Source: Suilimivivens sp963618065 (GTDB taxonomy: Bacteria; Bacillota; Clostridia; Lachnospirales; Lachnospiraceae). From it: 64,000 bases of DNA. The notes under the pieces were generated by a model. It made no database searches, had not been told where the DNA came from, and saw only the letters and a list, made by a program, of their open reading frames with translations. How positions within the stretch are numbered: position 1 is the first letter of the stretch; every line of letters starts with the position of its first letter. The position numbers and the translations under genes are program-made. Below, one piece after another: positions 1-8,135 of this stretch. The stretch covers positions 1-64,000 of the forward strand of contig CAVERH010000003.1 of NCBI GenBank assembly GCA_963618065.1. Reading direction: 5' to 3'.

Positions 1-14
1 GACGCAACTCTGAT

Positions 15-43
15 ATAATATCATGCGCATTCTGCATTGTCAA
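15..43 (-). promoter_or_regulatory. Sigma-A-type promoter reading left, out of the window
   Basis: On the minus strand a TTGACA -35 box (38-43) is followed after 17 bases by a TATTAT -10 box (15-20). No gene on this strand begins before the window edge, so it should serve a gene lying to the left. Two good hexamers at ideal spacing support it. Confidence 0.6.
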
Positions 44-82
44 CACTTTTTTAAAACTATTTTCAACTTTTTCTTACATGTT

Positions 83-137
83 GACCACCCTTGTCCGGTG
101 GACTTTCATAATAGCATTAGTCTCAGTAGTCTGTCAA
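83..137 (-). promoter_or_regulatory. Second leftward promoter with an inverted repeat at its start site
   Basis: TTGACA (132-137) and TATTAT (108-113) are separated by 18 bases on the minus strand. Just downstream, where the transcript would start, lies an inverted repeat (GACCACC at 83-89, GGTGGAC at 97-103, 7-base spacer, six of seven pairs). That is a plausible operator. Together with the promoter at 15-43 it gives tandem promoters for a gene left of the window. Stretch 1-180 holds nothing else I can support. Confidence 0.5.
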
Positions 138-180
138 TAACAAAAGCAAAAAATTCCTTACTCCCTTTTTACAGAGAAAA

Positions 181-206
181 GGGACTATCCCAAAACCGAT
201 AGTCCC
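181..206 (-). terminator. Intrinsic terminator of the galM-DUF5711-cvpA operon
   Basis: A 9-bp perfect stem (181-189 with 198-206) with an 8-base loop is followed on the minus strand by a TTTTCTCT tract. It overlaps the stop codon of the CvpA-like gene. Confidence 0.75.
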
Positions 207-583
207 CAGTTTTTCAACCAATATAAAATATAACCTGTAATAATAATTCCTTCCAGAATTCCAAACACTGCCCCAAACAGCTTATCCGCACTCCGGATCA
301 CCGGAAGCCTCGACACCAGACGGATCGATGTAAAGATCAGATTCGCCAGCTTATAGACTGTACATACAATCAGAAGCAATATGATAATCTGAATCAGCCG
401 CCCGATCTCCCTGTTTAAGTAGCTGCCGATTGCTCCGAGAAGCAGATAGGCACAGAAGCCGGCAACCGCCATGGCAATCAGGGACAGAATTTCCTGTACC
501 ATTCCCTTCCGGAAGCCGGAAACCATACGCCATATCATAATCACTACAATTCCTGCGACTGCAAGATAAAAATAAATATCCAT
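185..583 (-). CDS. CvpA family membrane protein
   Basis: This 132-residue protein is almost entirely hydrophobic, with about four predicted membrane segments (near residues 5-20, 28-50, 60-80 and 105-125). The pattern of a short FRKGM loop after the first helix and glycine-rich later helices is that of the CvpA/colicin V production family. Members are small inner-membrane proteins of poorly known function, linked in other bacteria to envelope integrity. It is the last gene of an operon: its start lies one base after the stop of the DUF5711 gene, and an intrinsic terminator overlaps its own stop. No catalytic residue can be assigned. Confidence 0.75.
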   Translation of the reverse strand: MDIYFYLAVAGIVVIMIWRMVSGFRKGMVQEILSLIAMAVAGFCAYLLLGAIGSYLNREIGRLIQIIILLLIVCTVYKLANLIFTSIRLVSRLPVIRSADKLFGAVFGILEGIIITGYILYWLKNWGLSVLG

Positions 584-584
584 A

Positions 585-1796
585 TTAGTTTAACTCCATC
601 ACGTCAATGGAATCGCTGGTCACCAGTCCATAACGGTAAGCAGACGATGTGGGCAGAAGCAATGAAACCGGTTTTTCAAAGTTTCCTACGAATTTATCGG
701 CACCACGGATATTGGTAATCTGGCAGGAATCACTGTTATAGATAATGACCTGTTCTTTATGAAAAAGAATATCCGAATATTCCATATCCAGAAGCTGGGT
801 ATGAATCTTATTTCCGGATGCGCTGTATACGTCGAGCCGGTAGGAGGCTTCTCCTGTGGAATCATGGAACACGACGCCCACATAATCACTGTTATGATAA
901 ACCCCGATAACCTCCTCATCAAAGAGGCTCGTTGCGACAACGGTCGGCTTTTCCGAACCGGAAAAGAAAATAATCCGATCATCGGAAACAGCAAAGGCTG
1001 CACTGTTATTCATAAACTGCACATAGGGCACCACCGTATTCAGATAATCGTAGCCGCTGACGTAATTATCGGTCTGGTTTTCTCCCACTTCTCCGAAATT
1101 ATAGAATGCAATCGAAGATTTCATGCTTCCGCTATCCATAAAGAAATAGGAAACCATCATAATCCTGCCATTCGGGCTCATGCATACAGAAATGGGATAT
1201 CCACTTTTATCCATGGAAACCTTGGCATGAACAATTGCTTCATCCGTATTGGAGTTTCCGTTATATACATTAATACGTGTCGCACTGGAATCATCCAGAA
1301 CGGCTGCCACAACTCCGTTTTCCGCAACGCTTAAGCTCCGGATCGGGAGGTTTGTATTAATGGTTCCCTTGATCCCATTCTTATCGCAGACATAAATCTC
1401 TCTTCCATTATAATCTCCCAATGCACAGACTGCGCCTGAGATGGATAAAATGGGAGACTGCATTTCGTAAGACTGGTTCCAGACCGCCTTACCCTTGTTA
1501 TCCATACAACTGGCACCATCCTTACTGTAAAAAAGAATATTGCCATCGAGATTTTCTGTTTTTGTCCCCTGTACAATCATAACAGGAACAGTAGTGATGG
1601 TATCGCAGGAGGTAAACACCTTATCTCTCCAGGATACAACTAAAAATGCAATGACTGCCACCACTACAACAACAGCCAGTACCACACGGTAAAAAACCGT
1701 AAGCTTATGCCCACGGATTTTTTCCTTGTAGTTGATTGGCTGGGTGTTTTCCTGTCTTTTTTCTCTTTCTTTTAAATAGTCACGGATGTTTGCCAT
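585..1796 (-). CDS. DUF5711-type membrane-anchored beta-propeller-like protein
   Basis: The 403-residue product has a basic, charged N-terminus, one strong membrane helix (about residues 32-52) and a long outside region of short beta-rich repeats with regularly spaced hydrophobic and aspartate/glycine turns. This is the look of WD40/PQQ-like propellers and of the DUF5711 family common in Clostridia. Function is unknown; an outside-facing envelope role is inferred from topology. I chose the ATG at 1796, which has an AGGTG about nine bases upstream, over the in-frame GTG four codons earlier. It sits between galM and the CvpA-like gene with almost no spacing, so the three are co-transcribed. Confidence 0.6.
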   Translation of the reverse strand: MANIRDYLKEREKRQENTQPINYKEKIRGHKLTVFYRVVLAVVVVVAVIAFLVVSWRDKVFTSCDTITTVPVMIVQGTKTENLDGNILFYSKDGASCMDNKGKAVWNQSYEMQSPILSISGAVCALGDYNGREIYVCDKNGIKGTINTNLPIRSLSVAENGVVAAVLDDSSATRINVYNGNSNTDEAIVHAKVSMDKSGYPISVCMSPNGRIMMVSYFFMDSGSMKSSIAFYNFGEVGENQTDNYVSGYDYLNTVVPYVQFMNNSAAFAVSDDRIIFFSGSEKPTVVATSLFDEEVIGVYHNSDYVGVVFHDSTGEASYRLDVYSASGNKIHTQLLDMEYSDILFHKEQVIIYNSDSCQITNIRGADKFVGNFEKPVSLLLPTSSAYRYGLVTSDSIDVMELN

Positions 1797-1808
1797 CGAA
1801 CCTGTCAC

Positions 1809-2849
1809 CTAACAAAACTGATAAATGGTTGTTGTTTCATATTTTCTGGAAGGACCAAATACGGCCTGCGGGAATTCCGGCTTATTGGCGGTATCCGGAT
1901 AATACTGGGTTTCCAGACAGAAGCCGCTTCTGGGTCCATATTCTGCCCCGTCCTTGCCTGCACACGGGCTGATGCAGTTACCTGCATAGAACTGTACACC
2001 CGGCAGATCGGTATACACCTTCATGGTACGCTTTCCGGTGCTTTCTACTGCTGTTGCAATCTGACGAATTGTACCATCGGCATCATCAATGACCCAGTTG
2101 TGGTCATAGCCGTGAACCAGGGTAAGCTGCTCTTCATCTTTTGCAATATCCTGTCCGATCTTCTTGGCTGTTGTAAAGTCAAATACGGTTCCTGCTACCG
2201 GTGCAAGTTCTCCGGTCGGAATTGCTCCTGCGACTACCGGTGTATAACGGGATGCCTTGATCTCCAGAACCGTATCCTCAATGTTGCCTGCCTTGTGGCC
2301 TGCCAGATTGAAGTAGCTGTGATTGGTCATGTTGATAATGGTATCCTTATCGCTTTCCACCTCATAGTGAATCTTAAGTTCATTCTCTTCGGTGAGGGTA
2401 TAAGTTACCTGAATGGTTTTGTTTCCGGGGAAGCCCATGGAATCGTCTGCATCAGTTATTGCAAAGGTTACACAGTCTGCACCTTCGGTTACCTCGTACA
2501 CTCTCTTATGATATCCCTTTTCGTAATCACTATGTAAATTGTTCACTCCATCGTTCACATCAAGCTGATACTTCACGCCGTTTAAGGTAAAGGATGCATT
2601 TCCGATACGGTTTGCATTCGGTCCTACGGTTGCTCCGAAAAAGCTTCCGTTCGTAAAATAATCCTCCAGATGATCATACCCCAATACAATATCTTCTGCC
2701 TTTCCATCTTTGTCCGGAACAAATAAATTCACAAGAATCGCACCATAGTTAATGATGCCTGCTTTCATGCCTTTACTGTTTGTCAGCCAGTACTTGTAAA
2801 TTTCCTGTCCTTCCTTTGTTTTTCCAAATAATTCTTTGGATACTCCCAT
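1809..2849 (-). CDS. galM: Aldose 1-epimerase (mutarotase)
   Basis: This 346-residue enzyme interconverts alpha and beta anomers of aldohexoses such as glucose and galactose in the cytoplasm, feeding the Leloir pathway. The family signature TNHSYFNLAG, with the catalytic histidine, lies near residue 172-181. The C-terminal GFCLETQYYPD block carries the catalytic glutamate, and the early GATVGPNANRIG block is also typical. Length matches the family. AGGGAGG lies about ten bases before the ATG. It is the first gene of the galM-DUF5711-cvpA operon; no other galactose gene is nearby. Confidence 0.93.
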   Translation of the reverse strand: MGVSKELFGKTKEGQEIYKYWLTNSKGMKAGIINYGAILVNLFVPDKDGKAEDIVLGYDHLEDYFTNGSFFGATVGPNANRIGNASFTLNGVKYQLDVNDGVNNLHSDYEKGYHKRVYEVTEGADCVTFAITDADDSMGFPGNKTIQVTYTLTEENELKIHYEVESDKDTIINMTNHSYFNLAGHKAGNIEDTVLEIKASRYTPVVAGAIPTGELAPVAGTVFDFTTAKKIGQDIAKDEEQLTLVHGYDHNWVIDDADGTIRQIATAVESTGKRTMKVYTDLPGVQFYAGNCISPCAGKDGAEYGPRSGFCLETQYYPDTANKPEFPQAVFGPSRKYETTTIYQFC

Positions 2850-2875
2850 AATACTACTACCTCCCTGTTTGCTTT

Positions 2876-2935
2876 AACTGTTCCCTGTCTTCACAGTTTT
2901 CTTTTATCGTAACTGTTCAGTACCCTCACAGTTAC
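2876..2935. repeat. Two tandem small hairpins of the AACTGT/ACAGTT family
   Basis: AACTGT (2876-2881) pairs with ACAGTT (2893-2898), and GTAACTGT (2909-2916) pairs with ACAGTTAC (2928-2935); both have 11-base loops. The second contains the dispersed motif GTAACTGTTCAG seen in other intergenic gaps. A third copy lies at 20744-20770. The gap lies between recR and galM. They could act in termination or RNA processing, or be relics of a mobile miniature repeat. Confidence 0.55.
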
Positions 2936-2992
2936 CTTTTATCATAATTGCCGGTACACCTCCGGACTCCATTGAAGAGCCGCTGCCTGCAG

Positions 2993-3589
2993 CTATAATT
3001 CCACACGTCCATCCAATGCCCGCAGCAAAGTGATCTCATCGATATATTCCAGATCTCCTCCCACGGGAACTCCGCTTGCGATTCGGGTTACCTTAATTCC
3101 GGTAGGCTTCACCAGCTTGCTGATGTACATTGCGGTTGTTTCCCCCTCCAGACTGGAATTGGTTGCAATAATGACTTCCTTAACCGGTCCTTCCAGCCGG
3201 GCAATCAGCTCCTTCAGCTTAATCTCATTTGGTCCGATCCCCAGCATGGGCGAAATTGCACCGTGCAATACATGATAAACCCCTTCGTATTTCCCGGTCT
3301 TCTCATAGGCTGCCAGATCACGGGTTGTCTCCACAACCATGATCGTTCCGTGATCCCGGTTGGGATTGGCACAAACCGGACAGATTTCCCGGTCGGTCAT
3401 GGTAAGGCATTCCTTACAATAACATACCTTCTGCCTTGCTTCCCACACCGTATCTGTCAGATGCTTGACTTTATCTGCCGGCATGTTCATCAAATGAAAA
3501 GCAAGTCGCTGGGCAGACTTGCTTCCAATTCCCGGGAGCCCTGCAAGCTCCTCTATTAACTTGTTCATATGCCCGCTGTACAAGTCCAT
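2993..3589 (-). CDS. recR: Recombination mediator RecR
   Basis: RecR works with RecO and RecF to load RecA at gapped DNA. The 198-residue length is exact for the family. An N-terminal helix-hairpin-helix (LAGLPGIGSKSAQRLAFH) is followed by a four-cysteine zinc motif near residues 57-73 (CYCKEC...CPVC). A Toprim domain (IMVVETTRDLAAYE) and the C-terminal ASGVPVGGDLEYIDE block follow. Its ATG overlaps the stop of the YbaB gene by one base (TAATG), the usual coupling in the dnaX-ybaB-recR group. Confidence 0.97.
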   Translation of the reverse strand: MDLYSGHMNKLIEELAGLPGIGSKSAQRLAFHLMNMPADKVKHLTDTVWEARQKVCYCKECLTMTDREICPVCANPNRDHGTIMVVETTRDLAAYEKTGKYEGVYHVLHGAISPMLGIGPNEIKLKELIARLEGPVKEVIIATNSSLEGETTAMYISKLVKPTGIKVTRIASGVPVGGDLEYIDEITLLRALDGRVEL

Positions 3590-3939
3590 TAGAAGGGAAG
3601 GCCTCCTCCCAGACCACCGGTCATTTTGTTCATTACTTCTGCATTGGCATCCTCTGCCATACGAAGTGCTTCATTGGTTGCTGCCATTACAAGATCCTCT
3701 AACATCTCCACATCATCCGGATCTACGACTTCCTGGGAAAGCTTCACCTTCGTAACTTCCTTTTTGCCTGTTACAGTAACTTCCACAGCTCCACCGCCTG
3801 CTTTTGCTGTAAATTCTCTGGTTTCTAATTCTTTCTGACTTTCTTCCATCTGACGCTGCATTCTCTGCGCCTGCTTCATCAGATTATTCATATTACCGGG
3901 CATACCCATGCCGCCCGGAAATCCTCCACGTTTTGCCAT
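3589..3939 (-). CDS. YbaB/EbfC family nucleoid-associated protein
   Basis: About 116 residues. A flexible Gly/Met-rich N-terminus is followed by a long amphipathic helix (NNLMKQAQRMQRQMEESQKE) and the beta core with EFTAKAGGGAVEVTVTGKKE, the hallmark of this dimeric DNA-binding family. It sits between dnaX and recR as in most bacteria. I prefer the ATG at 3939; an in-frame TTG at 3951 lies too close to the AAAGG. The C-terminus is glycine rich (GGLGGGLPF). Confidence 0.93.
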   Translation of the reverse strand: MAKRGGFPGGMGMPGNMNNLMKQAQRMQRQMEESQKELETREFTAKAGGGAVEVTVTGKKEVTKVKLSQEVVDPDDVEMLEDLVMAATNEALRMAEDANAEVMNKMTGGLGGGLPF

Positions 3940-4121
3940 TTGATGTACCAAACCTTTCTTGTGCTGAATAGTTACCCTTTCTTACTATTAATATACCGCT
4001 ATCGTATATACCGTTTCATTGTACTATTATCTGTACATAAATTTCAACCACAACTTCTACTCTACTGAAACCGTTCAGTCTCTATTCGTTACTGTTCACC
4101 TGTATCTTGTTCCATCAATAT

Positions 4122-5744
4122 CTATTCAAAGCTTCCGGGAATCTCATCCAGCTCTTCTATCTCCATATCGATTGCCTGATCCACAAGGCGCGTCAGATCC
4201 GGATAAAGATCTTCAGGGTTTCTGCCGTTTAAGGCGCTCTGTATGATGATCTCCATATCCTTGCCGGTCACACTGCCGATCACATTCTTAAACTGATCCT
4301 GGTTTTCCTGGCGTTTAAAGTATTCGGACGGCAGTCCGTCCTCTACAATAACCAGCAGCTTTCCATCTCCGGAAAGACTCGGATAGGCATTCTTCAAATA
4401 AGATTTCATCGGATTTGCCGTTTCATCCACAATTCTGGACCAGCGGTTTACCACATTCTGAATGTCCTCCGGAATTGCTTTGGGAAGCTCGGCTTTTCCT
4501 GCAGGCTTTTCTGTTCCCTGCAAAGGATCTGTTCCATTCCCCGGAACAGAAGCACTGCCTGCCCCTGGATTTACTGCCACCATCGGGATTCCCTTTTCAA
4601 GCTTTTCTTCCACCTGACGGATACGGTCAGCCAAGGAGGCGGTGTCCGTTTCCATGGCCGGACGGCATAGCTTAATGATCGCCATTTCAATGAGGATCCT
4701 CTTCTGGGTTGCATAGCGGATCTGTCCGGAAAGCTCGGACAGAATACGGATGTACCGCATAATCGTATCATTCTCTGCAAGATGTGCTTCCTCCTTGAGG
4801 CGCACCAGATTATCCGAAGATACATCAATGATGTCCTCTACCCCGTCCGCCGATTTAATCAGCAGGAGATTTCGCAGATACCATGCAAAATCCGTAACAA
4901 ACTGGGAAAGCTCCCGCCCCTGTAGTACAATGTCCTGTAAGACACCCAGGGCTGCTGCCGCATCTCCTTTCAGGATTTCACGCAGCATACGGCTGAACAC
5001 CTCGGTATCTACTGCGCCCAGAACATCCAGTACTTTATCATAAGTTAATTCCTGTTCAAAATAAAATGCAATACACTGATCGAGCAGACTTAGGGCATCA
5101 CGCATGGAGCCGTCTGCCACCCTGGCAATATAACGGACTGCCTTTTCTTCGATCTGCACCTGCTCCTTCCGCATCAGTTCTTTCAGACGGTCTGCGATCG
5201 TATCAATGGAGATCCGGTGGAAATCGTAACGCTGGCAGCGTGATAGAATCGTAATCGGAATCTTATGCACTTCTGTCGTTGCCAGAATAAAGATAACATA
5301 GGCCGGCGGCTCCTCCAATGTTTTCAGAAGCGCATTAAACGCTCCAATTGAAAGCATATGCACCTCATCAATAATATAAACCTTGAATTTCCCTTCTGCC
5401 GGAGAATAGTTGACCTCTTCGACAATCTGCCGGATACTGTCCACGCCATTGTTGGATGCCGCATCAATCTCAATCACATTCATGCTGGTGCCTGCTGCAA
5501 TGGACTTGCAGATCGCACACTCTCCGCACGGACTGCCATCGACCGGGTGCTCACAATTGACCGCCTTTGCAAAGATCTTGGCAATTGTGGTCTTACCGGT
5601 TCCACGGGTACCGCAGAACAGATAGGCATGAGAAGTCCGCCCGCTTTTGATCTGGTTCTTTAATGTTGTGACAATATGTTCCTGTCCCTTCACATCCTCA
5701 AATACCGTCGGGCGAAACTTTCGATATAACGCTGTATAAGACAT
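4122..5744 (-). CDS. dnaX: DNA polymerase III subunit gamma/tau
   Basis: The clamp-loader ATPase of the replisome, 540 residues. The Walker A motif GTRGTGKT has its lysine at residue 51. A zinc module has cysteines at 64, 73, 76 and 79, the Walker B is DEVHML, and the SRC arginine-finger motif lies near residue 168. The C-terminal third is the lineage-variable tau part, with a Gly/Pro/Ala linker near residues 390-415. I see no A-AAA-AAG slippery heptamer, so only the full-length form is supported. It lies 27 bases downstream of pfkA and upstream of ybaB-recR. Confidence 0.96.
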   Translation of the reverse strand: MSYTALYRKFRPTVFEDVKGQEHIVTTLKNQIKSGRTSHAYLFCGTRGTGKTTIAKIFAKAVNCEHPVDGSPCGECAICKSIAAGTSMNVIEIDAASNNGVDSIRQIVEEVNYSPAEGKFKVYIIDEVHMLSIGAFNALLKTLEEPPAYVIFILATTEVHKIPITILSRCQRYDFHRISIDTIADRLKELMRKEQVQIEEKAVRYIARVADGSMRDALSLLDQCIAFYFEQELTYDKVLDVLGAVDTEVFSRMLREILKGDAAAALGVLQDIVLQGRELSQFVTDFAWYLRNLLLIKSADGVEDIIDVSSDNLVRLKEEAHLAENDTIMRYIRILSELSGQIRYATQKRILIEMAIIKLCRPAMETDTASLADRIRQVEEKLEKGIPMVAVNPGAGSASVPGNGTDPLQGTEKPAGKAELPKAIPEDIQNVVNRWSRIVDETANPMKSYLKNAYPSLSGDGKLLVIVEDGLPSEYFKRQENQDQFKNVIGSVTGKDMEIIIQSALNGRNPEDLYPDLTRLVDQAIDMEIEELDEIPGSFE

Positions 5745-5771
5745 TGCTCTGTCTTTCCTTCCTTAAACTGC

Positions 5772-6845
5772 TTAATCTCCAAAGCTGATGCCAAGATGCT
5801 TTGCTTCACGGATAATGGAAGCATCCGGGGATATCATCTTCAGCTTACCGGCCACATCCTCAAGCGGAACCTTGACCACCTCACGGTTCCTGTAGCCAAC
5901 CATAAATCCATATTCACCCTTTAAGATGAGTTCTCCAGCCTCTGCGCCCAAACGGCTTGCAAAAACACGGTCGTAAGGGCTGGGGCTTCCACCTCTCTGA
6001 GTGTGTCCGGGAACGGTCACACGTACCTCCTGACCGGTTCTTTCCTGAATTTGTGCTGCCAGCTCATAGGAAACCGACGGGAACTTGTAGTTCTTCATTT
6101 TCTCTTTGTATTCTTTCTTGCTGAGCTTCGCATCTTCCTTGGAAATGGCACCCTCGGCTACGGCAAGAATCGTAAATTTGCTGCCCTTCTTATGGCGGTC
6201 ATTGATGGCCTCTACAACCTTATCAATATCATAAGGGATCTCCGGAATCAGAATGATGTCTGCACCACCTGCCATACCGGCATTCAATGTCAGCCAGCCA
6301 ACCTTATGTCCCATCACTTCCACAATAAATACACGTCCATGGGAAGCGGCTGTGGTATGAATACAGTCGATACAGTTCGTTGCAATGTTGACGGCACTCT
6401 GGAAACCAAAGGTCATATCGGTTCCCCAAAGGTCATTATCAATGGTCTTCGGAAGTGTCACGATATTCAGTCCCTCCTGACGAAGCAGGTTGGCTGTCTT
6501 GTGTGTACCGTTACCACCAAGGATCACGAGACAGTCAAGACAAAGCTTATAATAGTTCTGCTTCATGGCTTCTACTTTATTTAATCCATTTTCATCAGGG
6601 TCTGTAATGGTTTTAAACGGTGTTCGAGAGCTTCCAAGAATCGTTCCGCCCTTAGTCAGGATTCCGGAAAAGTCAGAGCCGGAAAGCATACGGAAATTCC
6701 CGTAAATCAATCCGCGGTATCCTTCCAGAAATCCATAAATCTCAACATCCTGTTCACTATTGGTAAGGCACTTTACCACACCTCTCATTGCGGCATTCAA
6801 TGCCTGACAGTCACCACCACTTGTCAACAAACCAATTCTCATCAT
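5772..6845 (-). CDS. pfkA: 6-phosphofructokinase
   Basis: Phosphorylates fructose 6-phosphate in glycolysis. The 357-residue protein has the phosphate-binding GGDCQALNAAMRG (11-22), GGNGT at 110-114 and PKTIDND at 132-138, with the catalytic aspartate at 136. Glycine at 113, matching E. coli Gly104, points to ATP rather than pyrophosphate as donor. The lysine in PKTIDND and the asparagine at 112, where E. coli has Asp103, are features of the group III/long bacterial branch. Donor preference is therefore inferred. AGGAGGGG lies seven bases before the first of two adjacent ATGs. It heads a transcript running into dnaX. Confidence 0.9.
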   Translation of the reverse strand: MMRIGLLTSGGDCQALNAAMRGVVKCLTNSEQDVEIYGFLEGYRGLIYGNFRMLSGSDFSGILTKGGTILGSSRTPFKTITDPDENGLNKVEAMKQNYYKLCLDCLVILGGNGTHKTANLLRQEGLNIVTLPKTIDNDLWGTDMTFGFQSAVNIATNCIDCIHTTAASHGRVFIVEVMGHKVGWLTLNAGMAGGADIILIPEIPYDIDKVVEAINDRHKKGSKFTILAVAEGAISKEDAKLSKKEYKEKMKNYKFPSVSYELAAQIQERTGQEVRVTVPGHTQRGGSPSPYDRVFASRLGAEAGELILKGEYGFMVGYRNREVVKVPLEDVAGKLKMISPDASIIREAKHLGISFGD

Positions 6846-6885
6846 TGTAGACCCCTCCTGTGTTTTCTCTTGTTTTACTTATATT

Positions 6886-6915
6886 AGTATACACCATTTT
6901 TATGGGAGACTACAA
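6886..6915 (-). promoter_or_regulatory. Promoter of pfkA
   Basis: On the minus strand TTGTAG (6910-6915) and TATACT (6886-6891) are 18 bases apart, about 40 bases before the pfkA start. It is divergent from, and two bases away from, the tRNA-Ser promoter on the other strand. Confidence 0.5.
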
Positions 6916-6917
6916 CC

Positions 6918-6946
6918 TTGACTTGACGCACAAGAAACAGTATAAT
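6918..6946 (+). promoter_or_regulatory. Promoter of tRNA-Ser
   Basis: TTGACT (6918-6923) and TATAAT (6941-6946) with a 17-base spacer. The predicted start is about 15 bases before the tRNA 5' end. Confidence 0.75.
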
Positions 6947-6968
6947 AGGGTTTGTTATGGACAAATAC

Positions 6969-7054
6969 GGAGTTGTATCGAAGCGGTCATAACGGGGCGC
7001 ACTCGAAATGCGTTTGCCCTCCGGGGCACGAGGGTTCGAATCCCTCCAACTCCG
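6969..7054 (+). tRNA. tRNA-Ser (anticodon CGA)
   Basis: The sequence folds as a class II tRNA. The acceptor stem GGAGTTG pairs with CAACTCC (7047-7053), and the anticodon loop CTCGAAA carries CGA and reads UCG. A long variable arm (TGCCC/GGGCA) and the T-loop GGTTCGAATCC follow. The discriminator is G and CCA is not encoded. Promoter and terminator flank it tightly, so it is a single-gene unit. Confidence 0.95.
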
Positions 7055-7058
7055 CGCA

Positions 7059-7090
7059 GAACCCGGTTCACGAAATGGTGAACCGGGTTC
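7059..7090 (+). terminator. Terminator after tRNA-Ser
   Basis: A perfect 12-bp stem (7059-7070 with 7079-7090) with an 8-base loop, followed by TTTAAAT. Confidence 0.8.
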
Positions 7091-7139
7091 TTTAAATCCA
7101 TTCCAAATCGGCTTCGCCGATGGGATTTTGCAATTCTGA

Positions 7140-7191
7140 ATCATATTCTTACGGTCTCAGCAGCAAATGCTTCGACCTGTACTGAATAGTT
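7140..7191. repeat. Copy 1 of a 52-bp exact dispersed repeat
   Basis: These 52 bases recur without a mismatch at 35250-35301. The element contains an imperfect hairpin (GGTC...GACC, AGCA...TGCT) and ends in TGAATAGTT, part of a motif found in many gaps here. It overlaps the last bases of the ABC ATPase gene and supplies two bases of its stop codon. Confidence 0.85.
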
Positions 7192-8089
7192 ACGTGTCAT
7201 CTTCCATATTCTGCGGCCGGCTCAAAACAACCTGACCGTCTTTTACGGTCACACTCACTTTATTATCCTTAAGCCCGATTTCTTTGAGCAGCTCGGAGGG
7301 AATCTGTACACGGCCTACCTTATCCACGATTGCAAATTCCTCCTGCGTTTCCTCGGTATGCCAGTCAATATTGCTTTCTTTCAGGCGGTCCGCATATTTT
7401 TCTTTGAGGACGCGTTCACTGCTGATCTTGCCGTCCCGGATCGCCACGACGCGCTTTACCTTCCGGGAAAGCGCCACATCATGCGTGACAATCAGGATCG
7501 TCTGTCCTTCTTTATTCAGCTCTGTAAACACATCGAAAATATAATCCGCTGTCTTCGTGTCCACACTTCCTGTCGGTTCATCGGCAAGCAACAGCTGTGG
7601 AGAATTGGCAAGGGCAATCGCAATGGCAATCCGCTGCTGTTCCCCTCCGGAAAGCATCTGCAGACGGCTGTTCTTCTTATGAGCCATGCCCACACGCTCT
7701 AAAAGCTCCATGGCCTTTTCCCGTTTATTCCGTACAGAAGACAGATACATCGGCAGCATTACGTTTTCGACTGCAGACAGATACGGCAGGAGATTGCGTC
7801 CATTATTCTGCCACACAAATCCTACGGTGTTGCGCTTATACAGCACAAGCTCCTTCTCCGTCATGGTAAAAAGATTCTTGCCGCACACCTGCAGCGAACC
7901 AACGGTTGGACGATCCAGTCCTCCAATCATATTAAGGAACGTCGACTTGCCGCTTCCGCTGTTTCCGATAATGGCGGTAAGCTCGCCGCGTTCAATCGTC
8001 AGATCCAGCCCTTGCAATGCCATGACCTCTGTTTCTTTTGTTTTATAGATTTTCACCAGGCTCTCTGCCTGCACCATTGCTTCAGCCAT
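7190..8089 (-). CDS. ABC exporter ATPase with C-terminal SpoVT-AbrB-like domain
   Basis: A 299-residue nucleotide-binding subunit of the LolD/MacB type. Walker A is GNSGSGKST (42-50), the signature is LSGGEQQR, Walker B is LLLADEPTGSVD, and the switch histidine is in VTHD. The last 50 residues form a separate unit, beginning VDKVGRVQIPSELL. This matches the swapped-hairpin SpoVT/AbrB DNA-binding fold and is not part of normal exporter ATPases. An in-frame start at 8164 would run deep into the upstream ATPase gene; GGCGGAG lies before the ATG at 8089, so I use that. It is the last gene of a five-gene exporter operon. Whether the tail binds DNA or only dimerises is unknown. Confidence 0.85.
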   Translation of the reverse strand: MAEAMVQAESLVKIYKTKETEVMALQGLDLTIERGELTAIIGNSGSGKSTFLNMIGGLDRPTVGSLQVCGKNLFTMTEKELVLYKRNTVGFVWQNNGRNLLPYLSAVENVMLPMYLSSVRNKREKAMELLERVGMAHKKNSRLQMLSGGEQQRIAIAIALANSPQLLLADEPTGSVDTKTADYIFDVFTELNKEGQTILIVTHDVALSRKVKRVVAIRDGKISSERVLKEKYADRLKESNIDWHTEETQEEFAIVDKVGRVQIPSELLKEIGLKDNKVSVTVKDGQVVLSRPQNMEDDT

Positions 8090-8135
8090 TCTGTTTTCTC
8101 CGCCTTTTTGCTCCTCATAATCTGTGCCATATTCT

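Noticed and set aside
4122..5744. Programmed frameshift in dnaX producing a short gamma subunit
   Set aside because: No A-AAA-AAG or similar slippery heptamer with a downstream structure was seen.
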